This document shows, piece after piece, positions 19,556-26,972 of a DNA stretch of 64,000 nucleotides (position 1 is its first letter; every line of letters begins with the position of its first letter). The position numbers were made by a program, and so were the translations under genes. Source of the DNA: Rhodovulum sulfidophilum (GTDB lineage Bacteria; Pseudomonadota; Alphaproteobacteria; Rhodobacterales; Rhodobacteraceae); contig QFPW01000019.1 of the NCBI GenBank assembly GCA_003241785.1, positions 1 to 64,000 of the forward strand, read 5' to 3'. The notes below the pieces were generated by a model. That model was not told the origin of the DNA. It saw nothing but the letters and a program-made list of their open reading frames with translations, and did no database searches.

Positions 19556-19934
19556 CGGCCGTCCCCGCCCGGCGGCGGTGGCGCCGCGCCAGACGTTCCG
19601 CTCGTGGTAGCGCAGCACCCGCGGCGCGCTTCGGGAGCCGCGCTCGTGGCGGGCGCGAGCTTCGGACGGAGCGCCCCATCGCACCCCGAGCCCTTGTCAT
19701 GGGCTCCGGGTGCTCCACCGGCGGCTGGCTTTTGCCATGGTTCATACGGCCTAGAAATCTATCGGGCAGTCCGCGCAGGAGCCGGCAGGCTCCGGAGCGA
19801 GGGGCCCCGCCAACAGGCGGGGAGAATCCTTCCCTCGCGGCCAACAGGCCGCTCCTTCCCGCCGGCCGACGGGCCGGCGCCATGCCCGGGCCGCGCCAAA
19901 CGGGCCTCTGGCCCGGCGGCGCGGCCGGGACCGC
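19543..19934 (-). repeat. Dispersed hairpin-array repeat, copy B (inverted)
   Basis: This is the inverted copy of the element at 9072-9461. Read on the minus strand it shows the same hairpins in the same order, and the one difference within the second hairpin (TGTC to CGTC) falls in the loop, so the stem is kept. Most divergence is in the half next to purine nucleoside phosphorylase. The element starts inside the last codons of that gene and ends 75 bases before the TauE-family gene, whose promoter must lie in that short remainder or in the repeat. Confidence 0.9.
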
Positions 19935-20009
19935 GTCCGCCCGACGGGAGAATCGGGTGAAAACCGTTCCGGGACAGGCTATTCCGGACGGAGGCAGACA
20001 GGGTCCCGC

Positions 20010-20921
20010 ATGCAGATCTACCTTCCCATCGCCGAGGTTTCCGTCAATATCGCGCTTCTGCTCGCCATCGGCACGATGGTCGGCATCCTCTCGGGCATGT
20101 TCGGCGTCGGCGGCGGCTTCATCCTGACGCCGCTGCTCTTCTTCATCGGCATCCCGCCCACGGTCGCGGTCGCCTCCGCCGCGAACCAGATCGCCGGCTC
20201 GTCCTTCTCGGCCCTGCTCGCGCATCTCAAGCGCAAGACCGTCGATTTCCGAATGGGGACGATCCTGATGCTCGGGGGCCTGCTCGGCTCCTGGATCGGG
20301 GTGCAGCTCTTCTCGGTGCTGCGCAAGGCCGGCCAGTTCGAGCTCGTGATCAGCCTGCTCTACGTCGTGATGCTGGGCACGATCGGCGGCCTCATGCTGA
20401 CCGAGAGCCTCAAGGCGCTGCGCCGGGCCAAGGACCCGAACGCCGGCCTCGTGCCGCGGCGGCGGCACACCTGGGCGCATGGCCTGCCGCTCAAGATGCG
20501 CTTCCACACCTCGAAGCTCTACGTGAGCGCGATCCCGCCCTTCGTGATCGGCGCCATCGTCGGCGTCCTCGCGGCGGTGATGGGGGTGGGCGGCGGATTC
20601 GTCATGGTGCCGGCGATGATCTACATCATCGGCATGCCGACCCAGGTCGTGGTCGGCACCTCGGTCTACCAGTTCCTGTTCGTGACCAGCTTCACCACCG
20701 TCCTGCAGTCGATCTCGAACCGCTCGGTCGACGTCTTCCTCGCGCTGATCCTGCTGATCGGCGGCGTGATCGGCGCGCAGATCGGCGTCGCCTTCGCGGC
20801 GAAGCTCCGGGCGGAGCAGCTGCGGATCCTGCTGGCGCTGCTCGTGCTCGCGGTCTGCCTGAAGCTCTTCTTCGACCTCGTGCACCGGCCGGCCGAGCTC
20901 TATTCCATCCTGGCCGGGTGA
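20010..20921 (+). CDS. TauE/SafE family sulfite or anion exporter
   Basis: This 303-residue inner-membrane protein has about eight hydrophobic segments and the duplicated TauE/SafE glycine motif: 'GMFGVGGGFILTPLL' near the N terminus and 'AVMGVGGGFVMVPAM' in the second half. The family exports sulfite or other sulfur-containing anions. A partner TIGR02186 gene follows with a stop/start overlap, a common pair in alphaproteobacteria. Substrate is not readable from sequence. Confidence 0.9.
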   Translation: MQIYLPIAEVSVNIALLLAIGTMVGILSGMFGVGGGFILTPLLFFIGIPPTVAVASAANQIAGSSFSALLAHLKRKTVDFRMGTILMLGGLLGSWIGVQLFSVLRKAGQFELVISLLYVVMLGTIGGLMLTESLKALRRAKDPNAGLVPRRRHTWAHGLPLKMRFHTSKLYVSAIPPFVIGAIVGVLAAVMGVGGGFVMVPAMIYIIGMPTQVVVGTSVYQFLFVTSFTTVLQSISNRSVDVFLALILLIGGVIGAQIGVAFAAKLRAEQLRILLALLVLAVCLKLFFDLVHRPAELYSILAG

Positions 20922-21697
20922 TGCCCGCCGTCCGCCTCGTCCTCGCCCTGCTGCTCGCCTGCCTGTCCGGCCCGATGGGCCGCGCGCAGGAGACGGTGGT
21001 GACCGGGCTCTCGACCGACCGGATCGCGCTGACCGCGCGCTACGACGGGTCCGAGATCCTGGTCTTCGGCGCGATCCGGCGCGACGCGCCGAACCCGCCC
21101 GGCACGCCGCCGCCCGACGTGGTGATCACGCTGAAGGGCCCGCCGAAATCGGTGATCGTCCGGCGCAAGGACCGCGTGCTCGGCATCTGGCTCAACGCGG
21201 AATCGGTGCGGTTCCGGGGCGCGCCGAGCTATTACGCCGTGGCCTCGACCCGGCCGCTCGACGGGCTCCTGACCGAGACCGAGCGGCTGCGCCACCAGAT
21301 CGGCATGGACCAGGCCGCGCGTCGCGTCGAGGGCGTCGCCGGGCTCGAGGACACGGCCGGCTTCGCCGCGGCGCTCGAGCGGATAAGGAGTGAGCAGGGC
21401 CTCTACAGCCAGCAGGACGAGGGCGTGGCGCTGGCCGAGGAGACGCTGTTCCAGGCGCGGTTCGAGCTGCCGGCCAATCTCGTCGAGGGCGACTACGACG
21501 CGGAGTTCTTCCTCGTGCGCGACCGCCACGTGATCAGCTCGGCGACCACGGTCATCACGGTCGAGAAGGCGGGGATCGAGCGCTGGCTCTACAACCTCGC
21601 GCATGACAAGCCGCTGCTCTATGGCCTGCTCGCGGTGGCGCTCGCGCTCGCCTGCGGCTGGCTCGCCAACGCGGCCTTCCGCTATGCCCGGCGCTGA
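20921..21697 (+). CDS. TIGR02186 family exported protein, TauE partner
   Basis: This 258-residue protein has an N-terminal signal ('LVLALLLACLSGPMGRAQE'), a periplasmic beta-rich body and a C-terminal membrane segment ('LLYGLLAVALALACGWLA') with a short basic tail. The pattern 'STDRIALTARYDGSEILVF' matches the TIGR02186 family, which almost always sits next to a TauE/SafE permease and probably works with it. ATG 20921 overlaps the exporter stop (TGATG); a GTG 3 bases earlier is an alternative. Confidence 0.82.
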   Translation: MPAVRLVLALLLACLSGPMGRAQETVVTGLSTDRIALTARYDGSEILVFGAIRRDAPNPPGTPPPDVVITLKGPPKSVIVRRKDRVLGIWLNAESVRFRGAPSYYAVASTRPLDGLLTETERLRHQIGMDQAARRVEGVAGLEDTAGFAAALERIRSEQGLYSQQDEGVALAEETLFQARFELPANLVEGDYDAEFFLVRDRHVISSATTVITVEKAGIERWLYNLAHDKPLLYGLLAVALALACGWLANAAFRYARR

Positions 21698-21715
21698 GTG
21701 GACCGAGTCCGGGGC

Positions 21716-22357
21716 TCAGACATTCGCGACGCGCAGGTCCGCCGCGACGGAGTTCCGCGACACGAGGCGCATGTTCGGCAGGTCGTTGTCCTCCATCTTC
21801 GCGCGCATCGCCTCGCCCGCGAGCCCGAAGCCGCGCCAGCGCCGCGACAGCCGGGCCTCGAGCTCCGCCTCGGGCACGTCGAGGTAGACGGTGAGGGCGA
21901 AATGGCGGCGGAGCGGCGCCCAGGCCGGATCGTCGAGCAGCAGATAATTGCCCTCGACGAGGATCAGCCGCGCGGCGGGCGCGATGATCCGCGCGCCGGC
22001 GCGGGCGATCTCGATGTCGCGGTCGAAGACCGGGACGGCGATCTCGCGGCCGTCATCCGCCGCGACCCGCGCCAGCATCGCGTCGAACCCGTCCACGTCG
22101 AAGGTCCAGGGCGCGCCCTTGCGCGGCCGGTCGCCGCGGGCCTCGAGCACGCGGTCGTCATAGTGGTAGCCGTCCATCGGCAGGACCTCGGTCGGCACGA
22201 CCGGGTCGAGCGCGGCGCGCAGCCGGTCGGCGAAGGTGCTCTTGCCCGCGCCGGGCGGGCCCGCGACACCGATCAGCCGCCGCGCCGTCCCCTGCGTCGC
22301 GCCGAGCCGCGCCGCCAGCGCGTCGAGATCCAGCACTTCCGTTTCACTCTGTCCCAT
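21716..22357 (-). CDS. P-loop nucleoside/sugar kinase-like protein
   Basis: This 213-residue protein belongs to the uridine kinase/phosphoribulokinase superfamily. It has Walker A 'GVAGPPGAGKSTFADRL' at about residues 29-45, the substrate loop 'LPMDGYHYDD' and 'PVFDRDIE', and 'LILVEGNYLLLDDPAW'. Similar alphaproteobacterial proteins are often annotated as nucleoside triphosphate hydrolases or fructose-kinase-like FrcK; the true substrate is unclear. A strong GGAGG lies about 9 bases before ATG 22357. It is divergent from the YcaO operon and convergent with the TIGR02186 gene. Confidence 0.82.
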   Translation of the reverse strand: MGQSETEVLDLDALAARLGATQGTARRLIGVAGPPGAGKSTFADRLRAALDPVVPTEVLPMDGYHYDDRVLEARGDRPRKGAPWTFDVDGFDAMLARVAADDGREIAVPVFDRDIEIARAGARIIAPAARLILVEGNYLLLDDPAWAPLRRHFALTVYLDVPEAELEARLSRRWRGFGLAGEAMRAKMEDNDLPNMRLVSRNSVAADLRVANV

Positions 22358-22604
22358 CCGCTTTCCTCCCCCCAACGGGCCTTCGCCGGCCCTTTCGCCG
22401 GGCTTATCCCGGCCGGGCGCGCGCCGGAAGGCCCCCGGCGCGTGCGAATGGCTTGCCAAGCGCCCCTCCGCCGGGGGAGAATATGGCGCTATTCCGCCGA
22501 TCGGCCGACTCGTCGCGCCCGGCCAAGCGATTTTGAAACGAGAGCCCGGGGGCGCGCCATTTTCCGAAGGCGGCCGAACCTCCGGGAAAATACCGGGGGC
22601 GGCT

Positions 22605-23876
22605 ATGAGCGCGGGCGTGGCGGCACGAACGGAAGCAGGGCGGCGGGGCGTGTCCGCCTTCGCGCGCCAGGTCGCGCCGGAGACGACAACGCCGCTGCCG
22701 AAGCGCCTCGACGCCGGCACGCATCGCGCCCGCCCGCCCGAGGCGACACTGCGCGCGATCACGCCCCGGATGGCGGGGTACGGTGTCACCCGGCTCGGGC
22801 GGCTGACCGGGCTCGACCGGCTCGGGATCGAGGTCACGATGGCCGCGCGGCCGAACGCCCGCGGCGCCTCGGTCACCAATGGCAAGGGGCTCTCCACGAC
22901 GGCGGCCAGGGTTTCCGCGCTGATGGAGGCGATCGAGCGCTGGCATGCCGAGCGCGCCGCCCCGCCGCTGGTCTTCGGGCTGATCGAGGACGTCGACGCG
23001 GCCGCGCGGCCCGCGCGGCTCGACGGGCTGCCGCGCCGGCCCGGCGCGCCTGCCGATCCCGGCCCGATCGGCTGGGCCGAGGCGGCGGATCTCGTCTCGG
23101 GCGGCCGGACGCTGGTGCCCTTCGACCTCGTGCACACCAACTGGCTCGAGGGCGTCCCCGACCACGGCTTCTATACCTCGACCAACGGGCTCGCCTCGGG
23201 GAACAACCCGGTCGAGGCGGCGCTGCACGCGCTCTGCGAGGTGATCGAACGCGATTCCTGCGCGCTCTTCGATCACCTGCCGCCCGCGCGCCGGGCGGCG
23301 CGGCGGCTCAACCCCGGCGCGGCGCCGACGGCGGCGGTGCGCGATCTCGCCGCGCGGATCGACGCGGCCGGGTTCCGGCTCGCGCTCTGGGACGCGACGA
23401 GCGAGATCGGCGCGCCGGTCGTGCTCGCGGCGCTGCGCGACCCGCACGCGCCGGAGACGCCCTCGGGCTTCGGCTCCGGCTGCCACCCCGATCCCGGCGT
23501 CGCGGCGGTCCGCGCGATCACCGAGGCGGCGCAGACCCGGCTGATCGCGATCACCGGCACGCGCGAGGACCTCGGCCCGGAGATCTTCGCCGGCGTGACC
23601 GGGCTCCGCTTCGGCTGGGCGATGCGCGACGCCGAGGGGCCGTTCCGCGACTGGGCCGCGCTGCCGCGCCTCGCCACCGACTGCGTGCGCGCGGACCTGC
23701 GCGCCGTCGTCGCGGCCGCGGCGCGGGTGAGCCCGGTGATCCACGCGGTCGATCTCGGCGGCGCGCCGGGCATCGCGGTGGCGCGGGTGATCGCGCCCGG
23801 GCTCGAGGCCGATGGATCGCCCGAGGAGGTCCAACGCGGGCCGCGAGCCGCGCGGGCCGCGGAGTTGTTGCCGTGA
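22605..23876 (+). CDS. YcaO-domain ATP-dependent peptide-backbone modifying enzyme
   Basis: YcaO enzymes activate a backbone amide with ATP to form azolines, amidines or thioamides. The 423-residue protein shows the three ATP-site helices: 'STTAARVSALMEAIERWH', 'EAALHALCEVIERDSCALF' and 'ITEAAQTRLIAITG'. The C terminus ends 'AAELLP' without the PxPxP tail of cyclodehydratase YcaOs, and there is no fused or adjacent E1/ocin-ThiF partner. Instead TfuA follows with a 4-base overlap, which in known cases goes with thioamide formation. The start at ATG 22605 has a G-rich stretch upstream. It opens a four-gene run to 26937. Confidence 0.93.
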   Translation: MSAGVAARTEAGRRGVSAFARQVAPETTTPLPKRLDAGTHRARPPEATLRAITPRMAGYGVTRLGRLTGLDRLGIEVTMAARPNARGASVTNGKGLSTTAARVSALMEAIERWHAERAAPPLVFGLIEDVDAAARPARLDGLPRRPGAPADPGPIGWAEAADLVSGGRTLVPFDLVHTNWLEGVPDHGFYTSTNGLASGNNPVEAALHALCEVIERDSCALFDHLPPARRAARRLNPGAAPTAAVRDLAARIDAAGFRLALWDATSEIGAPVVLAALRDPHAPETPSGFGSGCHPDPGVAAVRAITEAAQTRLIAITGTREDLGPEIFAGVTGLRFGWAMRDAEGPFRDWAALPRLATDCVRADLRAVVAAAARVSPVIHAVDLGGAPGIAVARVIAPGLEADGSPEEVQRGPRAARAAELLP

Positions 23877-25180
23877 GCGCCGTCCTCTTCGCCGGCCCGA
23901 GCCTTGGCGGCGCGATCGCGCTTCCGCCCGGCATCGCGTCGCGGCCGCCCGCGGTCGCGGGCGATCTCTACGCGGCGGCGCGCGATGGCGCGACGGTGAT
24001 CGGGCTGGTGGACGGGGCCTTCGAGGACCGGCCCACGGTCTGGCACAAGGAGATCCTCTGGGCGCTCGATCGGGGCGTCAGGGTCTTCGGAGCCGCGAGC
24101 CTCGGCGCGCTCCGCGCGGTCGAATGCGCGCCCTTCGGCATGGAGGGGGTCGGCGAGATCTTCGCCCGGTTCCGCGACGGCCGGCTCTCGGACGACGCCG
24201 AGCTCGCGCTGGCCTTCGGCCCGGCCGAGCTCGGCTATCCCGCGCTGAGCGAGCCACTGGTGAATGTCCGCGCCACGCTGGAAGCGGCCGTCGCGACCCG
24301 GAGCCTCAGCCGCCGGGAAGCGGGCGCGCTGCTCGACCGCGCCTCGGGCCTCTTCTTCAAGGAGCTGACCTGGCCCCGGCTGCTCGCCGAGGCGGCGGGG
24401 CTCGGCTGGCGGCCGGGTCGGGCCGAGCGGTTCGCGACCTGGCTCGACGGCAACCGCGTCGATCTCAAGCGCGCCGACGCGCTCCTCCTCGTCGAGGCGG
24501 TCGGGCGCGCGCTCGCCGAGCCCCGGCCCGCCCGGCCCGCGTTCCGCTTCGCCGAGACCCGGTACTGGCGCGCCGCCGTCGGCTGGTTCGACGCGCGCGA
24601 GGCGGCGGTCTCCGAAACCGAGGCGCTGGTGCTCGACGAGATGCGGCTGCGCCCGGCGCGGTTCGAGGCGGCGCTGATCCGGGCCTTCGCGCGCCGCGCC
24701 ACCCGGGAGGACGAAGGCGCGGCCGCCGACGGCGCCGCGGCGGTGGAGGAGCTGCGCCTCGCGCTCGATCTCGGCACGGCGGAGGAGTTCCGGGCCTGGC
24801 TCGCGGCGGTCGAGGGCGATCCGGAGGCGCTGGCCAGGGCGCTCGCCGACGAGGAGCGGCTGCGCCGGGCGATCGAGGCGGCGCTGCCGACGCTCGTTCC
24901 GTCCGTGCTCGACGAGGCCCGCGTCGACGGCCGGTTCGAGAAGCTCGCGGACCGCGGCCGGGCGAAGCGCGCGCTGCTCGGGCCCGCGGCGCCCCGCTAC
25001 GACGAGGCGGAGCTTCGGACGCTGCTCGAGGCGCTCTGCGCGCGGCAGGGCATCTCGGCCGAGGTCGAGGATCTCGACCTGCTCGCCGGCTCGCTCGGCC
25101 TCGCCGACCGTCGCGCGCTGCACCGGCTGCTGCGGCGCGAGGAGGATTTCACCGCCGGCCCGAAGGAGCGCAGCGCATGA
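23873..25180 (+). CDS. TfuA-like protein with extended C-terminal domain
   Basis: TfuA proteins work with YcaO, and in thioamide pathways are thought to help deliver sulfur. The N-terminal 130 residues are a textbook TfuA core: 'VLFAGPSLGG', 'GLVDGAFEDRPTVWHKEIL', 'FGAASLGALRAVE' and 'FGMEGVGEIFARFRDGRL'. The remaining roughly 300 residues are helical and Ala/Arg/Glu-rich with no motif I can name; similar long TfuA proteins occur in rhizobia-like bacteria. GTG 23873 overlaps the YcaO stop and the 3' end overlaps the peptidase start (ATGA), so the three proteins are probably made together. Confidence 0.92.
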   Translation: MSAVLFAGPSLGGAIALPPGIASRPPAVAGDLYAAARDGATVIGLVDGAFEDRPTVWHKEILWALDRGVRVFGAASLGALRAVECAPFGMEGVGEIFARFRDGRLSDDAELALAFGPAELGYPALSEPLVNVRATLEAAVATRSLSRREAGALLDRASGLFFKELTWPRLLAEAAGLGWRPGRAERFATWLDGNRVDLKRADALLLVEAVGRALAEPRPARPAFRFAETRYWRAAVGWFDAREAAVSETEALVLDEMRLRPARFEAALIRAFARRATREDEGAAADGAAAVEELRLALDLGTAEEFRAWLAAVEGDPEALARALADEERLRRAIEAALPTLVPSVLDEARVDGRFEKLADRGRAKRALLGPAAPRYDEAELRTLLEALCARQGISAEVEDLDLLAGSLGLADRRALHRLLRREEDFTAGPKERSA

Positions 25181-26442
25181 CCTATGCCCGCGCGAGGCCC
25201 GAGCGCACGCGGGTGCGGCTCTTCCCGCAGTCGCCGATGGCCGGCCAGTCCCGGCTCGAGCGGGTCGAGCTCTTCCCGCGCCGGGGCGAGGTGCGGCCCG
25301 GGCCCGAGGACGACCGGATGTACGTCGCCGAGGCGCCGGGCAAGCGGCCCTACGGCGGCGATTCGGGACGCCTTCGCTTCCCGCCCTACGGCGGCGCGGT
25401 GCTGGCCCCGGCCCGGCCCGGCCCGGACGGGCATTTCGACCATCTCGCGCCCGGCGATCCCGGCTTTCGCCAGGTGCACCTCTACGGCTGCGCGCGCATG
25501 GCGCTCGACGTCTGGGAGGCCTATCTCGACCGCCGGATCCCGTGGCATTTCGAGCGGGATTTCGCGAAGCTCGAGGTGCTCGCGCTCTGGGACTGGGCGA
25601 ACGCGCATATGGGCTACGGCTACCTCGAGGCGGGCGCGTACCAGCTCGACGACGGCGGCCTCGCCGACTACGCGCTCGACTTCGACATCGTCGCCCACGA
25701 AGTCGGGCATGCGATCATGATGAGCTTCGCGAGCAGCTTCGGCTCGCCCCGCCGCACCGACGAATACGGCGCCTTCCACGAGGCCTCGGCCGACTGGGCC
25801 GCGCTCGTCGCCTCGCTGCATTTCGACCAGGCGGTGGTCGACCTTCTCGAGATGACGCGGGGCGATCTCGACGGGATCAACCAGCTCACCCGCTTCGCCG
25901 AGCTCAACGCCCACTGGCAGATCCGCGTCACCAACAACGCCTTCACGATGTGGGATTTCACCGCCGGCTGGAAGAGCGAGCACGACCTCGCGCTGCCGCT
26001 GATCGCCGCGCTCTACGACGCCTTCGTGCAGGTCTACAAGACGATCCTCGTTCGTTCCGGCGCGATCCCGCCCGCGCTGTTCGACCTCTCCGAAGCCGCG
26101 GAGATCACGCCCGGCCTGCGCGGCGCGGTGTCGGCGGGATTCGCGCGCTGGTACGCGCGCCGGCCGCAGGCCTTCTACGACGCGCTGATCGACGCGCGCG
26201 AGATCGCGGCGCGGATGCTGATCGGCCTCTGGCGGATCGCCGATCCGGGCGAGTTCAGCTTCGCGCGGTTGCCCGAGCTTCTTGGCGCGGTCGACCGGCG
26301 CGACTTCGGGGGCGAGCTCTATCCGATCGTGCGCGGCTGTCTCGGCCGCCGCGGCATCGGCTTCGTCCCGCCCGGCCCCCGGCTGCGTCCCGACGGCGAG
26401 GACGGTCACGCGCATTCGGTGAGGACCGCCATGCCCGATTGA
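25177..26442 (+). CDS. Putative zinc metallopeptidase (HExxH, gluzincin-like)
   Basis: This is a 421-residue predicted cytoplasmic protein. 'DFDIVAHEVGHAIMM' (about residues 168-182) is a zinc HExxH site, and 'YGAFHEASADW' 24-27 residues after the second His carries the third-ligand glutamate and the aspartate of thermolysin-type gluzincins (GAxNExxSD pattern). There is no signal peptide, so it acts inside the cell or leaves by an unseen route. It overlaps tfuA by 4 bases. In such a cluster it could remove a leader from a modified peptide or mature a partner protein; that role is an inference. Confidence 0.78.
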   Translation: MTYARARPERTRVRLFPQSPMAGQSRLERVELFPRRGEVRPGPEDDRMYVAEAPGKRPYGGDSGRLRFPPYGGAVLAPARPGPDGHFDHLAPGDPGFRQVHLYGCARMALDVWEAYLDRRIPWHFERDFAKLEVLALWDWANAHMGYGYLEAGAYQLDDGGLADYALDFDIVAHEVGHAIMMSFASSFGSPRRTDEYGAFHEASADWAALVASLHFDQAVVDLLEMTRGDLDGINQLTRFAELNAHWQIRVTNNAFTMWDFTAGWKSEHDLALPLIAALYDAFVQVYKTILVRSGAIPPALFDLSEAAEITPGLRGAVSAGFARWYARRPQAFYDALIDAREIAARMLIGLWRIADPGEFSFARLPELLGAVDRRDFGGELYPIVRGCLGRRGIGFVPPGPRLRPDGEDGHAHSVRTAMPD

Positions 26443-26490
26443 GACCCGCGTCCGACTGAAGACATTTCTAACAGGAATAGGAGTTTATGA

Positions 26491-26937
26491 ATGGCCGAAA
26501 CACTTTTCTCCGGCTCTCAGGTCTGGCTTTTCGGCCGGAAGATGAGCGATATCACGGTCGCCGGCGCGGATAAGCCCGCGCTCGCACGCATCTATGCCTT
26601 CGGCTTCGAGGGCCAGGTGATTCCGCTCGCGCGGCCCGCGATTTTCCGCGTCCTGGGCGATCCGATCGATCCGGCCGACCCGGCCAAGCTCGGCCTCGCG
26701 ACCTCCGGGTACCAGCTGCCCGGCGACATGGTGGCCTGGTCGGTGAACCGCGAGGACATGACTCTCCGCCTCGATGAGATGACGGGCACCGTTGACCGGC
26801 TGCTGATCGACTATGAACTCGGCGGCGAGGGTATCAAGGATTACGTGCGCGGTGGCCGGGACGTCGGTCGGCCCTCGCCGATCGCGCCCGCGAGCCGGGG
26901 CGTCCGCGCCCGCCGGTGGCGGTCGGACGACGAATGA
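26491..26937 (+). CDS. 148-residue protein of unknown function in YcaO-TfuA operon
   Basis: I do not recognise this protein. Residues 1-120 look like a compact beta-rich domain ('FSGSQVWLFGRKMSDI', 'LARIYAFGFEGQVIPLARP', 'LPGDMVAWSVNREDMTLRL'). The last 25-30 residues are a disordered-looking Gly/Arg/Pro/Ser tail ending in acidic residues. A strong AGGAATAGGAG precedes ATG 26491, and GC is lower around the start than in the preceding genes, suggesting a separate strong translation signal. It is the best candidate in the cluster for the substrate or a carrier of YcaO chemistry, but no leader/core pattern is evident. A bidirectional terminator follows. Confidence 0.78.
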   Translation: MAETLFSGSQVWLFGRKMSDITVAGADKPALARIYAFGFEGQVIPLARPAIFRVLGDPIDPADPAKLGLATSGYQLPGDMVAWSVNREDMTLRLDEMTGTVDRLLIDYELGGEGIKDYVRGGRDVGRPSPIAPASRGVRARRWRSDDE

Positions 26938-26943
26938 CCGAGC

Positions 26944-26972
26944 GCGCGCGGGCCTTTCAGAGGCCCGCGCGC
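26944..26972. terminator. Bidirectional terminator between convergent genes
   Basis: A perfect 12-base stem (GCGCGCGGGCCT and its complement) closes a TTCAG loop. It lies between the 148-residue protein (stop 26937) and the convergent regulator, whose stop codon at 26957-26959 falls in the loop. It marks the end of the YcaO operon. Confidence 0.75.

Noticed and set aside
26487..26573. ATG four bases before the 148-residue protein start, giving a 28-residue peptide in another frame
   Set aside because: It was considered as a precursor peptide for YcaO, but spacing from GGAG is only 3 bases, it overlaps a better start and it has no leader/core features.
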